DNA of 64,000 nucleotides from Clostridiales bacterium (GCA_018335855.1 JAGXRM010000038.1:62001-126000); one strand, 5' to 3'. Positions 51,991-61,162 are shown, numbered from the stretch's first letter. A program made the numbers and translations. Notes: generated by a model from the sequence alone, not told the origin.

Positions 51991-52740
51991 TTAAATCAAC
52001 AGTTTTTTCATAAGCTCTAAATCACTAGGTTTATCCACATCCGTACCAATTTCCGGGTAGCTGCTGATTACAGCCTTTCCACTTAAACCCAGCAATCCGG
52101 GGATGCGCATTTCCACTTCCGTAATAGATAAGCGTTTGCTTACAAGTTTTACTATAAAGGAAAAGCCCAGCACTGACACCAGCTTTAGAGGACTTTTCCT
52201 TAGCTCAAAAAAGCGGAGTAATCGTGGCAGGCTCTCCTCCAGTTTCCCGGGATTCATAAGAAATAAATTACCGCCGGTAAAGGTTCCTTCACGCAGCCGT
52301 GCATACGTACGCGTAACTCCCGGATAACTCTTTTCGCTGTTCTCCTTACTGACGATGGGATAGTAAAAATCATGGGAATACGGACTGCATTTTGCTAAAA
52401 AATCTTCCACAGAAGTCGGGGTTAACAGGGGAATATCGGCGGAAACAATGAGAAAATGCTGTTTCGGCTGCAGTGCCGCAAACCCTTTATCAATGTTATC
52501 GGTAATATTGCCCCCCTCGGCAACCACAAGAATACCGTATTCATCTATTAAGGGCGATAATTGCTCCACAGGTCCCACAACAGCGATACGGTCTATGGCA
52601 GTAACTGCGCGTAATGCATCCAGTGTATAGCTTAACATAGCCCGCCCGTTTATATGGATAAATGCCTTATTCTTCACATTCTCCCCTACGGTCAGAGGTG
52701 TTTCTTTTCCGGTTCCCGCCAGTACAACGACATCAATCAT
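51991..52740 (-). CDS. NTP-transferase family protein (MobA-like fold)
   Basis: The 249-residue protein has a glycosyltransferase-A fold nucleotidyltransferase start (MIDVVVLAGTGKETPLTVGE) and a metal-site segment HFLIVSADIPLLTPTSVEDF. The loop is less Gly-rich than in IspD or MobA. The C-terminal part GTDVDKPSDLELMKKLL is typical for conserved clostridial proteins between ispE and spoVG. Substrate unknown. Start ATG overlaps ispE by four bases. Confidence 0.8.
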   Translation of the reverse strand: MIDVVVLAGTGKETPLTVGENVKNKAFIHINGRAMLSYTLDALRAVTAIDRIAVVGPVEQLSPLIDEYGILVVAEGGNITDNIDKGFAALQPKQHFLIVSADIPLLTPTSVEDFLAKCSPYSHDFYYPIVSKENSEKSYPGVTRTYARLREGTFTGGNLFLMNPGKLEESLPRLLRFFELRKSPLKLVSVLGFSFIVKLVSKRLSITEVEMRIPGLLGLSGKAVISSYPEIGTDVDKPSDLELMKKLLI

Positions 52741-53615
52741 TTACCCACCTCCAATAAATTACCCGCAACTGTCTGCGTTAGCCAGGCGCTACATCCTTCT
52801 TGCTGTAATGCCCGGTACAGCTCAACGGCTTCTCCTCTGTCATGAAACAGGGCGAACACGGTGGGACCACTCCCGCACATTAATGCGGAACCGGCCAGGG
52901 ACATCCTGCTTTTTAATTCCCCCACCTTTGGGAATAGCGGGAACGTTGCTGTTTCCAGCACATTATTCAGGTGAGCACCCACAGCCGACCGGTCCCCGGA
53001 GGCAATGGCTGCACACATTGCTTCCGTATCCGGACGTTCCCGTGTTTCATGTAAACGAAACGCCTGATAGACAGCTGCAGTGGAAACAGCGAATCCGGGG
53101 TTTGCCAATACAACAAAAAAATGAGGACAGGGTGGTAAAATTTCAACCTTCTCTCCCCGGCCGCGCCCCAGCGCAGTCCCTCCCTCCAGGCAAAAGGGGA
53201 CGTCAGAACCGAGCGTTTCCGCCAGAGAGTAAAGAGTGTCCCTCTCCAGGGGAAGTCGCCAAAGACGAACAAGGCCGCGCAGTACTGCGGCCGCATCACT
53301 GCTGCCTCCGCCCAACCCGGCAGCGATAGGAATTTTTTTATCCAGAATAATATGTACTCCTTCTTGTATTCCATATTGCTTCTGTAGCAGGCGGGCTGCA
53401 CGCCCGGCTAGGTTCGTTCCGTCCGTCGGCAGCGGCGCGTTCCCGACGGACAAAGTAATCATGCCCGTGTTATTCCGGCTTAACGACAACGTATCATGCA
53501 GAGCTAACGCCTGAAACACTGTCAGCAACTCATGGTAGCCATCGGGCCTTTTACCTATGATATCTAACGTCAGATTAATTTTTGCCCATGCTTTTTCCTC
53601 TACTGTTTGCATACT
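52737..53615 (-). CDS. ispE: 4-diphosphocytidyl-2-C-methyl-D-erythritol kinase
   Basis: The 292-residue GHMP kinase has WAKINLTLDIIGKRPDGYHE, the ATP loop IPIAAGLGGGSSDAAAVLRG and the C-terminal AGSALMCGSGPTVFALF motif. It phosphorylates CDP-methylerythritol in the non-mevalonate pathway. I prefer the ATG at 53615, where homology begins; a TTG at 53636 with AGGA upstream is an alternative. ispE next to spoVG is conserved. Confidence 0.94.
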   Translation of the reverse strand, partial: SMQTVEEKAWAKINLTLDIIGKRPDGYHELLTVFQALALHDTLSLSRNNTGMITLSVGNAPLPTDGTNLAGRAARLLQKQYGIQEGVHIILDKKIPIAAGLGGGSSDAAAVLRGLVRLWRLPLERDTLYSLAETLGSDVPFCLEGGTALGRGRGEKVEILPPCPHFFVVLANPGFAVSTAAVYQAFRLHETRERPDTEAMCAAIASGDRSAVGAHLNNVLETATFPLFPKVGELKSRMSLAGSALMCGSGPTVFALFHDRGEAVELYRALQQEGCSAWLTQTVAGNLLEVGK

Positions 53616-53647
53616 TCCAATATTCGCCGGTAACAAGTTTAATCCTG

Positions 53648-56317
53648 CTAGGGAAGGGAGACGGGATTTATCATGTTTCCGGTGTTTTCCGTAACCCCTG
53701 CCGTATCTTTAGGCATCTGGCGGGCATGGTGCGATACCAGTTCGGTTAATGTGGCTTCCAGTTTCTCATAGAATATAACAACCAGGTTGCTGGGGCAGGC
53801 CATTGCCAGCGCCTCTCCGATAGCTTTGCGCTCGTCAAGATATACTGAAATACTGCTTACATCTTTTCCTGCAGCCAATGCTCCTTCCAATAAGAGACGG
53901 GCTGTCTCCCCTACTTTCCTGCCGCGTAAATCTTCGTCTTCTTTAATCACCAAATGGTCAAAATACCTGCCTGCCACTTCACCTGTTTTTATGATCGCTT
54001 CATCACTGCGATCACCTGGTACACCAATAACGGCCACAGTTTTATTGGGATGCAGCTTGCGGGCCAATTCACCGGTTTTAGCAATTCCGTCAGGGTTATG
54101 GCCATAATCCACCAAAACCCGGTACGCGCCCATGTTAAATAAATTAGTTCTGCCCGGATTATCCTCAATATTAGAAGCAAACTTCCGCAGATACTGCCCT
54201 GCCTGACGCGGGAATAAGCCAAAGCCCCAACATGCCGCGATAGCATGTAATAAGTTCTCTACCTGATGCGCGGCCTTGCCACCAAAAGTCACAGGAAAAT
54301 CGCGGAGTCGACCCACAACAGTAGCACGGTTTCCCTGAGCCGCCAGAATCGTTCCCTTGCGGGTAAAAACGGCCCGTCCGCCTTTTCCCAGGTGACGACG
54401 GACAATGATGCTCTCATTTCCTGTACTCACGTAAATAATTTCAGACCAAACACGGGCTGATACATCATGAATATAGGATTCATCAGCATTTAACACAGCG
54501 GTGCCGCCGGGGTAAACCGCTTCGGCAACCAAACTTTTGATGTGGACAAGATCATCCAGTGTCTCTACTCCGTCTTGGCCTAAATGATCCTCACGAATAT
54601 TGGTGATTACCGCGACATCAGCCCTGTCGTATCCCAGACCGCGGCGAATAATTCCACCCCGGGCTGTTTCCAGGATGGCTACTTCCACCTCGGGATGCGC
54701 CAGTACGGCGCGGGCACCGGCCGGGCCGGTTAAGTCCCCTGATTTAGCCTTACTGTTACCAAAATATATCCCGTCAGTACAGGTCATGCCGGTATATAGC
54801 CCGTGTCGCCGCAGTACAAATTCCAGCATTCGCGTCGTTGTTGTCTTTCCGTTCGTACCGGTAATACTAAATACCGGAACCCTATACGGCTTACCCGGAG
54901 GAAAGAGCATATCAATAACTTTTTCTCCCACATTACGGGGCTGACCTTCTGATGGATGCAGGTGCATCCGCAGACCAGGAGCTGCGTTTACTTCAATAAT
55001 TCCTCCATCCTGACACTGTGGAGGTGCCGCAATATCTCCCATCACCACATCGACGCCGGCAATATCCAGCCCAACCACTTTTGCAGCAATGATTGCCAGC
55101 TCAGCCTGGAGTGGATGAACCTCATCAGTTACATCCCTGGCGGTTCCACCCGTTGAGAGGTTGGCGTTCTCACGGAGCCAGACCAACTGTCCCTGAGCCG
55201 GTATGGACGATAGCGCAAGTTTATTTCTGGCAAGAACTTCTTCCGTTATTCTGTCGATATTTATTTTCGTCAAGGGCAACTCATGTCCCTCACCCCGCAG
55301 GGGGTTATCATTTTCACTGTCAATAAGCTGCTTAACCGTTTGTCTGCCGTCCCCCAAGACACAGGCCGGCATCCTTTCGGAAGCAGCAACCAATTCTCCA
55401 TTGATAACAAGTAAACGGTAGTGGCGTCCGGGCAGATATTTTTCCACCATCACACCTGGACTGTACAACGTTGCCTGAAAAAATGCTTTTTTAACTTCTA
55501 GCTCCGATTCAATCTTTAAGGACACTCCCTTTCCCTGGTTACCGTTATCCGGTTTCATCGCCAGAGGAAAGCCCAGCTCGGATGCTGCAATTAAGGCATC
55601 TCCGACATTGGTCACTACCTTACCCCGGGGTACCGGCAATCCATGTTCTGAGAGTAGTTTTTTTGTAATTTGCTTATTACACGAGATATCTACGGCCACG
55701 CATTTTGTCTTCTCACTTAGGCTTGCCATAATCCGTTGCTGATACTTTCCTGTTCCTAAACGGTAAAGGCTTGTTCCATCTTCCAGAGAAGTAACGGGAA
55801 TACCTCTTCTGCGTGCCGCGGCCAAAATCGCTGCCGTGCTCGGTCCGGGCATATGCCTGGCAGCAAGGCACCTGGCCTCTGCCACCGTTTCAGAAACAGA
55901 GAAAGAATTTCCGGTTAGGATTGCAGACACAACACTTACAGCAGCGCGGGCTAAAACTTCGGCTGCTGAGCGGCAACGGTATTCACTGACGACTTCTACT
56001 AATCCACCTTTAACAGTCAACGTTTTTCCGTATTCTGTACCAATACCGGCCTGCTCCTGAAGCTCCAAAAAAACATGTTCTGTTACATGGCCAAGATATG
56101 TTCCGTCATGCAGGCGTTCCAGGAATCCTCCCTGCCTCCGGCGTGAACAATGATGTTCTGCCAAGCCCGGAAGGTGCCGCAAAAGTTCCCTGCCAAACTC
56201 CGGGTGCCGGTCAGTCCGAAAGGTACGCCATTGTGCAAGATCCAGAAGCATCCTCATCACGGGACGGTGGCTGTAAATATTTCGCCCCTGATAAAAATGC
56301 AGCTCAACTATTTTCAC
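53648..56317 (-). CDS. cphA: Cyanophycin synthetase
   Basis: The 889-residue protein has the three parts of CphA: an N-terminal domain (KIVELHFYQGRNIYSHRPVM), an ATP-grasp domain (LAMKPDNGNQGKGVSLKIES, ending in IIEVNAAPGLRMHLHPSEG), and a Mur-ligase-like domain with FSITGTNGKTTTTRMLEFVL and VLVDYGHNPDGIAKTGEL. It builds multi-L-arginyl-poly-L-aspartate, a nitrogen and carbon store, using ATP. Motifs are complete. Its ATG overlaps the cphB stop as ATGA. Its site among spore genes, before ispE, is notable. Confidence 0.95.
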   Translation of the reverse strand: MKIVELHFYQGRNIYSHRPVMRMLLDLAQWRTFRTDRHPEFGRELLRHLPGLAEHHCSRRRQGGFLERLHDGTYLGHVTEHVFLELQEQAGIGTEYGKTLTVKGGLVEVVSEYRCRSAAEVLARAAVSVVSAILTGNSFSVSETVAEARCLAARHMPGPSTAAILAAARRRGIPVTSLEDGTSLYRLGTGKYQQRIMASLSEKTKCVAVDISCNKQITKKLLSEHGLPVPRGKVVTNVGDALIAASELGFPLAMKPDNGNQGKGVSLKIESELEVKKAFFQATLYSPGVMVEKYLPGRHYRLLVINGELVAASERMPACVLGDGRQTVKQLIDSENDNPLRGEGHELPLTKINIDRITEEVLARNKLALSSIPAQGQLVWLRENANLSTGGTARDVTDEVHPLQAELAIIAAKVVGLDIAGVDVVMGDIAAPPQCQDGGIIEVNAAPGLRMHLHPSEGQPRNVGEKVIDMLFPPGKPYRVPVFSITGTNGKTTTTRMLEFVLRRHGLYTGMTCTDGIYFGNSKAKSGDLTGPAGARAVLAHPEVEVAILETARGGIIRRGLGYDRADVAVITNIREDHLGQDGVETLDDLVHIKSLVAEAVYPGGTAVLNADESYIHDVSARVWSEIIYVSTGNESIIVRRHLGKGGRAVFTRKGTILAAQGNRATVVGRLRDFPVTFGGKAAHQVENLLHAIAACWGFGLFPRQAGQYLRKFASNIEDNPGRTNLFNMGAYRVLVDYGHNPDGIAKTGELARKLHPNKTVAVIGVPGDRSDEAIIKTGEVAGRYFDHLVIKEDEDLRGRKVGETARLLLEGALAAGKDVSSISVYLDERKAIGEALAMACPSNLVVIFYEKLEATLTELVSHHARQMPKDTAGVTENTGNMINPVSLP

Positions 56318-57138
56318 TTGTTTTCCTCCTTAGTACCGGGCATCATGACATAGCGCTCTTTTAAATGAAAGCCGTAGTCCCTGGCGAGAAGATGCAGGCA
56401 TACATCAGTGAGTGCCAGGGATTGATCAGAATCAGATTCGGAAACATTGGAATGGGATACCTGCTTACCGTCAATCACTGTTACAGCCCCTGAGCCAATG
56501 ACCTTGAATGAACCACTCTCTCTGACGACAATCGCTGTATCTTCATCGATACCAACACCTAAAATATATGGATTATGCGCAACAGCGGCAAGCAGCCGCC
56601 CAATGCGCCCACGTTGTGCAAAATGCTGGTCAACCACCACGCCGTTTAATAGCCCTAAACCGGGCGCCATACGGATGATTTCTTTTTTGGGTGTGGCATC
56701 ATCAAGACCGCCGACAAGCATTGTTTCACTCATTGCCGACGCCCCGGCACTGGTGCCTGCAACAATAGCTCCCGTCACATATGCCCTGTGCAATGCCGTT
56801 CCCAGTATACTGCCGCCCAGAATGCCGGTGATCCGCAGTTGATCGCCACCTGTGAAAAAAATTCCGCTGTTATCATCAAAAAATCGAAAGAACTGGGCCT
56901 GGTTTGCTTCCTTTCTGTTTTGAACAGCAAGGACCCGGACTTCTTCAGCTCCCATATCCAGAAAAATACGCCGGTACTGATCCCCTGCTTCAGGGTCTTC
57001 ACTGGCGGTAGAAAGTACATTTAACCGGCTTTTTCTGCCCCCGGCCAACGAGAAAAATTCACGTAAAATCTCACACTCACCCGTTTTATCTTCGGCACCG
57101 CCAATGATGACCAAAGTACCTCCATCTTTCTTCGTCAA
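56314..57138 (-). CDS. cphB: Cyanophycinase
   Basis: The 274-residue S51-type serine peptidase has GTLVIIGGAEDKTGECEILR, the nucleophile motif IVAGTSAGASAMSETMLVGG (Ser in GTSAGAS), and VVDQHFAQRGRIGRLLAAVA. It cuts cyanophycin to beta-Asp-Arg dipeptides. It is upstream of and overlaps cphA, the usual order. No signal peptide is seen, so it acts in the cytosol on the stored polymer. Confidence 0.95.
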   Translation of the reverse strand: MTKKDGGTLVIIGGAEDKTGECEILREFFSLAGGRKSRLNVLSTASEDPEAGDQYRRIFLDMGAEEVRVLAVQNRKEANQAQFFRFFDDNSGIFFTGGDQLRITGILGGSILGTALHRAYVTGAIVAGTSAGASAMSETMLVGGLDDATPKKEIIRMAPGLGLLNGVVVDQHFAQRGRIGRLLAAVAHNPYILGVGIDEDTAIVVRESGSFKVIGSGAVTVIDGKQVSHSNVSESDSDQSLALTDVCLHLLARDYGFHLKERYVMMPGTKEENK

Positions 57139-57201
57139 AACAAGGCACCCCCATGATGACTATAACAATAGTTAGAATTTCCAAGCTCCTGGAAAGTATG
57201 C

Positions 57202-57228
57202 AAAAAAGCACACTGTCTACAGTGTGCT
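57202..57228 (-). terminator. Intrinsic terminator of the sensor kinase gene
   Basis: AGCACACTGT, AG, ACAGTGTGCT followed by six T on the minus strand, about 65 bp after the stop codon. Confidence 0.88.
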
Positions 57229-57293
57229 GCTTTAATAAACATCATGATTTGTTCATCGGAAAATTCTGCGGTGATGAGCTTATGGGCAAGTTT

Positions 57294-58952
57294 TCAACCG
57301 CTTGCAACTTGCTTATCTTCTACTGCAGGCAGTTCAATAGTAAACGTTGTCCCTTTGCCTACAATACTTTTTGCTGATAACCGACCGCCATGAGTTTCAA
57401 TAATCCGGTAGGAAATGGTAAGGCCCAGTCCTGTGCCACTCTCTTTCGTGGTAAAAAAAGGATCAAATATTCTCAACAGTTGTTCATTAGCCATCCCGCA
57501 ACCGGTATCTTTGAATTCCACATAAGCTTTACCACTATGAGTAGAAGTGGAGATCTCAAGCTGCCCATCATTAGGCATTGCCTGAATCGCATTCGTTGCC
57601 AAATTAAGAAACACCTGTTTTATCTGCGCCGGATCCACATGAACAAGCGGTAAGCTTTTTGTATATTTTTTTCGAACTTCCACGTTTTCTAACAAAGATT
57701 TACTTTCAATCAATAAAAATATTTCTTCGAGGATAACATGCAGATCTGCTTCTCTTAACTTAGGGGCAGCCGGTTTTGTTAACAACAGAAATTCTTTAAT
57801 AATAGCGTTAGCCCGGTCGATTTCATCAATCATTAAAGTACAGTACTCATATCCTTTTGTTTCTGTTCTGAACTCCTTGGAAAGGATTTGCAGAAAGCCC
57901 CGTAGAGTAGTCATGGGGTTACGAATTTCGTGGGCTGTCCCTGCAGCCAATTCAGCGACCAGTGAAAATTTCTCCATCTGCAGAAGTTCTGTTTCCAGAA
58001 CTTTTTGTTCCGTAATATCCTGAAAAACGCTGACAGCTCCGCTCACATAACCGTTTGCATCACTGAGAGGTGCCACGTTAAAGGAATAATATCTCGATCC
58101 TTCCGGAAAAGGCATATTGAGTACCTGCTGGTTAACACCTGTTCCGGTATGCAACGTTTCCGAAAGTATTCTCTGAAAACTTTCCGTGACCAGTGTATCC
58201 CAATAGTTTTGCACGTTAAGCAAGTCTTGCGCTGTTTTATTCATATATGTAATTTTACAGCTTTCATTCACTGTCAGTACGCCCAGTTTTAAGTCTGTAA
58301 AAATTTCATTTCTCAGCTGATTATATTCACATTCCAACTCACGGTGAATAGATTGCAGGCTCTCCAGACTCTCCACATATTTGTTATATACAGAGTTGTC
58401 AATTAAACATTCCTCGTTAAACGTTTGAATCTCATTACGTGTAAGCAAATAGGATGTCGGTTCATTTTTAAACACGACACCGTCGGCACAGACAGCTTCC
58501 CCTGTTTCCGTTAGGTAATACACAATCTGACACGTAGAACTCTTGGTGGCAATGCTTTTTTCAATATGACCCTTACTATAGGGAAAGTTTCGGGCGGCAA
58601 TACCCCCGATCAGGCTGGTATGGATCAGACAGAGAGCCGGCGTTTTAAGCGCCATATGACCAAACGGGCAGGAATAGCAATTTAAAATTAGTTTCTCATC
58701 CAGTATTTGAAATGTATACTCTCCACCCAGCTTATTAAAAAACTCAGATGACAAGTCAACTAATTGTTCCATTGTCAGCTTCTCATCAAGTTGATACTCT
58801 TTTCTATATCGATCCTCAACTCTCATCCCGTACTTTATGCCTACTTTATGCAGGCATTGTTCCGTAAAAGGAGCGGCCACAATTTCATTGAGGATGATAT
58901 AGTCCACCAGTATCTGCAAGAAGAAGTCTTCCCTATCCTCATAACTCATCAT
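57294..58952 (-). CDS. Orphan PAS sensor histidine kinase with a Cys-containing N-terminal domain
   Basis: About 552 residues. The N-terminus (residues 1-165) carries CYSCPFGHMALKTPALC, which recalls the methanogen-output-type domain, and may bind a metal. Then a PAS domain (about 210-320: GVLTVNESCKITYMNKTAQD), the H-box AAGTAHEIRNPMTTLRGFLQ, N-box NLATNAIQAMP and G-boxes DTGCGMANEQ and TGLGLTISYRI. No membrane segment is seen, so it is cytosolic. No response regulator is nearby. Orphan kinases of this form often act on Spo0A in Clostridia; that is inference. Start is one of three adjacent codons. Confidence 0.88.
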   Translation of the reverse strand: MMSYEDREDFFLQILVDYIILNEIVAAPFTEQCLHKVGIKYGMRVEDRYRKEYQLDEKLTMEQLVDLSSEFFNKLGGEYTFQILDEKLILNCYSCPFGHMALKTPALCLIHTSLIGGIAARNFPYSKGHIEKSIATKSSTCQIVYYLTETGEAVCADGVVFKNEPTSYLLTRNEIQTFNEECLIDNSVYNKYVESLESLQSIHRELECEYNQLRNEIFTDLKLGVLTVNESCKITYMNKTAQDLLNVQNYWDTLVTESFQRILSETLHTGTGVNQQVLNMPFPEGSRYYSFNVAPLSDANGYVSGAVSVFQDITEQKVLETELLQMEKFSLVAELAAGTAHEIRNPMTTLRGFLQILSKEFRTETKGYEYCTLMIDEIDRANAIIKEFLLLTKPAAPKLREADLHVILEEIFLLIESKSLLENVEVRKKYTKSLPLVHVDPAQIKQVFLNLATNAIQAMPNDGQLEISTSTHSGKAYVEFKDTGCGMANEQLLRIFDPFFTTKESGTGLGLTISYRIIETHGGRLSAKSIVGKGTTFTIELPAVEDKQVASG

Positions 58953-58966
58953 CAACTCTCCCGAAA

Positions 58967-59998
58967 TTATATTTTTTTCAATCGGGCACTTTCCGTAGTT
59001 CCCGGAATGCGCCCTCTTTTGGCTATCGCCTTCCCCTCAATTTCTTTTATATCCATAGTCATATCCACCGCAGGAGCCCTGGAAATAAAGCTGCCCACAC
59101 CGAAAGCATCTATACCTGCCTCTATCAGGGCAGGCATACGTTCCTCGTTCACGCCACCGGAAGCAAACAGTTTAACATAATGGTAGCCAGCTTGATTCAA
59201 CCGGGCCCGTACTTCACGGACTAAACCAGGAGTCACTCCACCCCGCTCACTGGGCGTGTCCAAACGTACCCCTGTCAAGCGCTCACGCAGCGCGTCTGCT
59301 ACTCGAAGCGTTTCCTCTGCTTCATCTTTAAAGGTATCGACCAAAATAACACGGGGATCTTCCAAGGGCATGACATGATCATAAGTAAGTGCCACTTCAA
59401 CCGTGTCTCCCACAATCAACATCACAGCATGGGGTACTGTCCCTGTCGGTTTCCTTCCAGCTAACTTAGCTCCCAGGATACAACTGCACCCGTCGGCACC
59501 GCCTACAATTGCGGCTCTTTCCATGACCGATGCTACCGCAGGGTGAACATGTCTTGCGCCAAAACAAAACACTGCTTTATCTCCGGCAAGTTGTTTACAA
59601 CGCCTGGCTGCCGTGGCCCAGCCGCTGGCACTGGCCAGCATGCCTAGTATAGCAGTTTCATAAATACCAAATTCACTGTAGCGCCCCCGGATACGCAAAA
59701 CAACTTCTTTTTGCGTAAACTCTTCTCCTTCTTCCAGCGCCCAGATCTCCACATCTTTTTTTTGCAGAAGCCCGACGGCTTCCTGAATTCCGCAAAGAAC
59801 ACCTGCCTTACTGGCAAAAATCTCTGCCGTGACCACTGTATCTTCCTTGCCGGTAGCACGCAGTATTTCCTGCGTTCTGATAAAGTAAATATCTGTCGTT
59901 GCGCCTGCTAAAATTTCTTCATGAGTTGCGGAATGAATAACACGTGCTTTATCTGGTTGATATTCTTTTACATCTTCCAGGCTGCGTAATTCTTTCAT
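58967..59998 (-). CDS. Nicotinate phosphoribosyltransferase
   Basis: The 343-residue enzyme resembles the short nicotinate PRTase form: CFGARHVHPAVASVMERAAI with the phosphate-binding residues, KLAGRKPTGTVPHAVMLIVG, and the C-terminal YHYVKLFASGGVNEERMPAL. It makes nicotinate mononucleotide for NAD salvage. Complete. It lies 11 bp upstream of the sensor kinase start and may be in the same transcript. Confidence 0.92.
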   Translation of the reverse strand: MKELRSLEDVKEYQPDKARVIHSATHEEILAGATTDIYFIRTQEILRATGKEDTVVTAEIFASKAGVLCGIQEAVGLLQKKDVEIWALEEGEEFTQKEVVLRIRGRYSEFGIYETAILGMLASASGWATAARRCKQLAGDKAVFCFGARHVHPAVASVMERAAIVGGADGCSCILGAKLAGRKPTGTVPHAVMLIVGDTVEVALTYDHVMPLEDPRVILVDTFKDEAEETLRVADALRERLTGVRLDTPSERGGVTPGLVREVRARLNQAGYHYVKLFASGGVNEERMPALIEAGIDAFGVGSFISRAPAVDMTMDIKEIEGKAIAKRGRIPGTTESARLKKI

Positions 59999-60130
59999 TG
60001 ATATCTTCCCTCCAATGGCTAGTACCGTTGTTGCTATTTTTCCCTGAAAGAGAGCGTTTCAACAATTCAAAGACTTGCTTTACTATTCCACATTAGGCTG
60101 AAAATTCCTTTTAGCCGTTAAAAATCATAT

Positions 60131-60164
60131 AAAAAAACAGAAGGGTATGCCTCCCGGCATACCC
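60131..60164 (-). terminator. Intrinsic terminator of the SASP gene
   Basis: GGGTATGCC, GGGA, GGCATACCC, then TTCTGTTTTTTT on the minus strand. Confidence 0.88.
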
Positions 60165-60171
60165 CATACGT

Positions 60172-60351
60172 CTATTGTTCTTCCATCAGAGCACGTTCGG
60201 CACGTTCAATGGCAAGTTTCACTAAATTTCCGCAGTTTCGTGAGGACACACTGCCCCAACCTTCTTCACGGACAAGATTAACTACACCAAGTTCTTCGGC
60301 TAACTCTTCTTTTAGCGTATCCGACATCACTTTGTTCCGCCTTGGACTCAT
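60172..60351 (-). CDS. Small acid-soluble spore protein, alpha/beta type
   Basis: The 59-residue protein has KEELAEELGVVNLVREEGWG and SVSSRNCGNLVKLAIERAER, both alpha/beta SASP family blocks, including the Glu-rich GPR protease site region near LAEELG. It would coat forespore DNA and protect it. GGAGTTG lies upstream of the ATG at 60351. A SigG promoter is expected but not clear. Confidence 0.88.
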   Translation of the reverse strand: MSPRRNKVMSDTLKEELAEELGVVNLVREEGWGSVSSRNCGNLVKLAIERAERALMEEQ

Positions 60352-60473
60352 TAGCCTCAACTCCTTTTATTTTAGAACATTTAGACGCATTATTATTATT
60401 ACCCTCATATTTTTTCAGTATAGCTGTAAATTTCTCTTATTTTCTCTATTATTTTATTTAAAATTTAAGAATG

Positions 60474-60501
60474 ACCAAATACCAGCAGAACACATAGAAT
60501 A
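60474..60501 (+). promoter_or_regulatory. Candidate SigK-type promoter of the L,D-transpeptidase gene
   Basis: ACC (60474-60476), a 16-bp spacer and CATAGAATA (60493-60501) match the SigK pattern AC-N16-CATAnnnTA. It lies 28 bp before the start codon. In B. subtilis the related ykuD is a SigK gene. Confidence 0.45.
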
Positions 60502-60528
60502 TATAAAGATTTTGGGGAGGCAAACCAA

Positions 60529-61047
60529 ATGACACGGATTGAAATAAACCGCGCCATGAAAAAACTGGATTTTTACCGGCAAGGGCAATATTACAAAACA
60601 TACCCTATTGCCATTGGTAAACCGGAAACACCGACACCGCTTGGTGAATATAAAGTCTATGAGAAAAACCCCAAGCCCCATCCGGGGCTTGGGACACGCT
60701 GGATGGCATTTACCTATCAGCGCCACGGTGTCCACGGTACTTTTAACCCTTGGACCATCGGCACTGCCGCCACTGCCGGCTGCGTCCGCCTCCACAACGA
60801 AGATGTGGAAGAGATATACCCGCTGACACCTATCGGCACGCCCGTCATTATTTTTGAAAAAGAAGAAGAAGTTAAAGTTCCCCAGCACATAGGTAAAGAA
60901 GTGTATTTTGTCCGGCCGGGAGATACAGTGGAGAGCATCGCCCGCCGCTTCAAAATAACGGAAAAGCAGTTAATTGACTTTAATAAAATCAAGTATCCCA
61001 ATTACCTCCACCCTGGGAAAATGCTGTTCATCCCCAAGTTTGCTTAA
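60529..61047 (+). CDS. L,D-transpeptidase with C-terminal LysM domain (YkuD family)
   Basis: The 172-residue protein starts directly with the YkuD domain: YPIAIGKPETPTPLGEYKVY, then HGTFNPWTIGTAATAGCVRL, where the Cys is catalytic. A LysM domain follows (YFVRPGDTVESIARRFKITE). It has no signal peptide, as in spore-coat YkuD, so it may act in the mother cell or on the spore. It is the reverse of the usual domain order in B. subtilis YkuD, where LysM is N-terminal. GGGGAGG precedes the ATG. Confidence 0.92.
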   Translation: MTRIEINRAMKKLDFYRQGQYYKTYPIAIGKPETPTPLGEYKVYEKNPKPHPGLGTRWMAFTYQRHGVHGTFNPWTIGTAATAGCVRLHNEDVEEIYPLTPIGTPVIIFEKEEEVKVPQHIGKEVYFVRPGDTVESIARRFKITEKQLIDFNKIKYPNYLHPGKMLFIPKFA

Positions 61048-61075
61048 AAAGGTGAGGCCGACTGCCTCACCTTTT
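61046..61075. terminator. Bidirectional terminator between the L,D-transpeptidase and cheW units
   Basis: AAAAGGTGAGGC, CGACT, GCCTCACCTTTT: a perfect 12-bp stem with A- and T-tails on both strands, so it can serve both converging genes. Confidence 0.92.
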
Positions 61076-61087
61076 GAATATTAACGA

Positions 61088-61162
61088 TCAAGTCACCAAT
61101 TTCTCCCGCAGCTTTTGTGCTTCCCTCCGCCAGCCAATTTTTGCACGAATTCCCATCTTCAT
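61088..61162 (-). CDS. Possible 24-aa peptide with a strong ribosome-binding site
   Basis: The minus strand reads AGGGGGG, six bases, then an ATG opening MKMGIRAKIGWRREAQKLRE and KLVT before a TGA. The peptide is basic and amphipathic. It lies 28 bp after cheW and 13 bp before the shared terminator, so it would be the last cistron of the MCP-cheW unit. I know no family. It could be chance. Confidence 0.4.
   Translation of the reverse strand: MKMGIRAKIGWRREAQKLREKLVT

Noticed and set aside
52808-53329. 173-codon plus-strand frame opposite ispE
   Set aside because: It mirrors the ispE coding strand and has low-complexity, Pro/Arg-rich content typical of antisense frames.
57150-57300. Open frame on the minus strand after the sensor kinase (reads LITAEFSDEQIMMFIKAAHC)
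   Set aside because: No start codon with a ribosome-binding site, and a strong terminator lies in the middle of it.
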